From SAR202 cluster bacterium (GTDB lineage: Bacteria; Chloroflexota; Dehalococcoidia; UBA3495), in assembly GCA_009392075.1 (NCBI GenBank), contig VFHG01000286.1, forward strand, positions 1 to 7,790: 7,790 nucleotides of DNA, read 5' to 3'. The notes below the pieces were generated by a model. The model saw nothing but the letters and a program-made list of their open reading frames with translations, did no database searches and had not been told where the DNA came from. The translations under genes and the position numbers were made by a program. Numbering within the stretch: the first letter of the stretch is position 1; each line of letters starts with the position of its first letter. Positions 7,462 through 7,790 of this stretch are shown piece by piece.

Positions 7462-7561
7462 CTGTCATTCCGAGGAGGCCGCAGCCGACGAGGAATCTCG
7501 TTGTGCGATTCAAGGACGCTCGACCAAAGCAACGGGACCCTCGCTTCGCTTGGGGTGGCAG
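7462..7561 (+). repeat. Imperfect inverted repeat, MITE-like intergenic element (GTCATTCCGAG / GAGGAATCT type)
   Basis: The left arm (7462-7500) begins CTGTCATTCCGAG and ends CGAGGAATCTCG. The right arm (7533-7561), read on the minus strand, begins CTGCCACCCCAAG and ends CGAGGGTCCCG. The two match along both ends with transitions only, several of which keep G-U pairing in RNA. The left arm has about 10 extra bases in its middle. The spacer is 32 bp. Arms of this GTCATTCC...GAGGAATCT kind are known as dispersed intergenic repeats in many bacterial genomes. No transposase lies nearby. It fills most of the 171-bp gap between the peptidase and the molybdenum enzyme. It has no U-tract, so it is not an ordinary terminator. 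Confidence 0.7.
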
Positions 7562-7599
7562 AAAGGGCACTTAAACAAAGGACATAAAGACAAAAATAA

Positions 7600-7790
7600 A
7601 TGGTTTCCCAATCTGAAATCATCGGACAGTCCATCAGCCGCATCGACGGTCCGGATAAGGTCACTGGCGAGACCCTGTATACCGCCGACGTCATCTTGCC
7701 CGGCATGCTGACCGGCAAGATACTGCGCAGCCCCCACCCCCACGCCCGAATCCGCAGATTCGACACCACAGCAGCCCGGGCTGTCCCCGG
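7600..7790 (+). CDS. Xanthine dehydrogenase/CO dehydrogenase-type molybdopterin-binding large subunit, N-terminus (3' end cut by window)
   Basis: Sixty-three codons are visible, open to the window edge. The sequence starts MVSQSEIIGQSISRIDG and then has PDKVTGETLYTADV, LPGMLTGKILRSPHPHARI and TAARAVPG. This is the typical opening of the alpha/beta hammerhead domain of the large subunit of xanthine dehydrogenase, aldehyde oxidase and CoxL-type enzymes, which hydroxylate heterocycles or aldehydes, or oxidise CO, at a molybdenum cofactor. The diagnostic active-site loops lie beyond the window, so the subtype cannot be told. The ATG at 7600 is preceded directly by an in-frame TAA, which fixes the start closely. 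The leader is A-rich; the only AAAGGA (7577-7582) is 17 nt away, so ribosome binding appears weak. The usual FAD and 2Fe-2S subunits are not upstream and may lie downstream. Confidence 0.9.
   Translation, partial: MVSQSEIIGQSISRIDGPDKVTGETLYTADVILPGMLTGKILRSPHPHARIRRFDTTAARAVP

Noticed and set aside
7562..7599. Promoter in the A-rich stretch before the molybdenum enzyme gene
   Set aside because: The base composition is suggestive, but I could not find a paired -35/-10 with sensible spacing.
7445..7711. 88-codon + strand frame running through the inverted repeat into the molybdenum enzyme gene
   Set aside because: It is in a different frame from the recognisable xanthine dehydrogenase-type protein, and its first half simply translates the repeat.
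7119..7769. 216-codon minus-strand open frame across the peptidase end, repeat and next gene
   Set aside because: It spans two real genes on the other strand and a repeat; no domain is recognisable.

Overview
The window is 7.8 kb of gene-dense, moderately GC-rich bacterial DNA. Every gene I can support lies on the + strand. There are seven protein genes: five complete, one cut by each end of the window. No tRNA, rRNA, CRISPR array, transposase or phage gene is visible. The gene set (Rieske oxygenase, luciferase-like monooxygenase, GMC oxidoreductase, xanthine dehydrogenase-type large subunit) resembles the oxidative catabolic repertoires known from Dehalococcoidia/SAR202-type Chloroflexota and some Actinobacteria and Proteobacteria. 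I lean towards an uncultured Chloroflexota-like genome, but this is inferred from gene content only, with no marker gene in view.

Layout: (1) 1-1098, the 3' part of a Rieske non-heme iron oxygenase alpha subunit. (2) 1099-1252, a boundary: a perfect 15-bp stem hairpin terminator, then a good sigma70-like promoter (TTGCCT, 17 bp, TACAAT). (3) 1253-2032, an alpha/beta hydrolase. (4) 2088-3320, a luciferase-like flavin/F420-type monooxygenase, probably starting at TTG. (5) 3335-4441, an unrecognised two-pass membrane protein with a large extracytoplasmic domain. (6) 4488-6026, a GMC-family FAD oxidoreductase. (7) 6070-7428, a bleomycin hydrolase/aminopeptidase C cysteine peptidase. (8) 7429-7599, an intergenic gap holding an imperfect inverted repeat of the dispersed type built on GTCATTCCGAG...CGAGGAATCT. 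(9) 7600 to the end, the N-terminus of a molybdopterin-binding xanthine dehydrogenase/CO dehydrogenase-type large subunit.

Genes 2 to 6 follow one another with gaps of 14 to 55 bp and no terminator between them, so they could form one transcription unit from the promoter near 1171-1199. Hydroxylation or monooxygenation, ester or C-C hydrolysis, alcohol oxidation by the GMC enzyme and hydroxylation/aldehyde oxidation by the molybdenum enzyme would suit breakdown of a complex organic substrate. The substrate cannot be told from the sequence. The peptidase and the membrane protein do not fit an obvious step. I see no clear evidence of a new defence or mobile system. The least explained items are the membrane protein and the inverted repeat.
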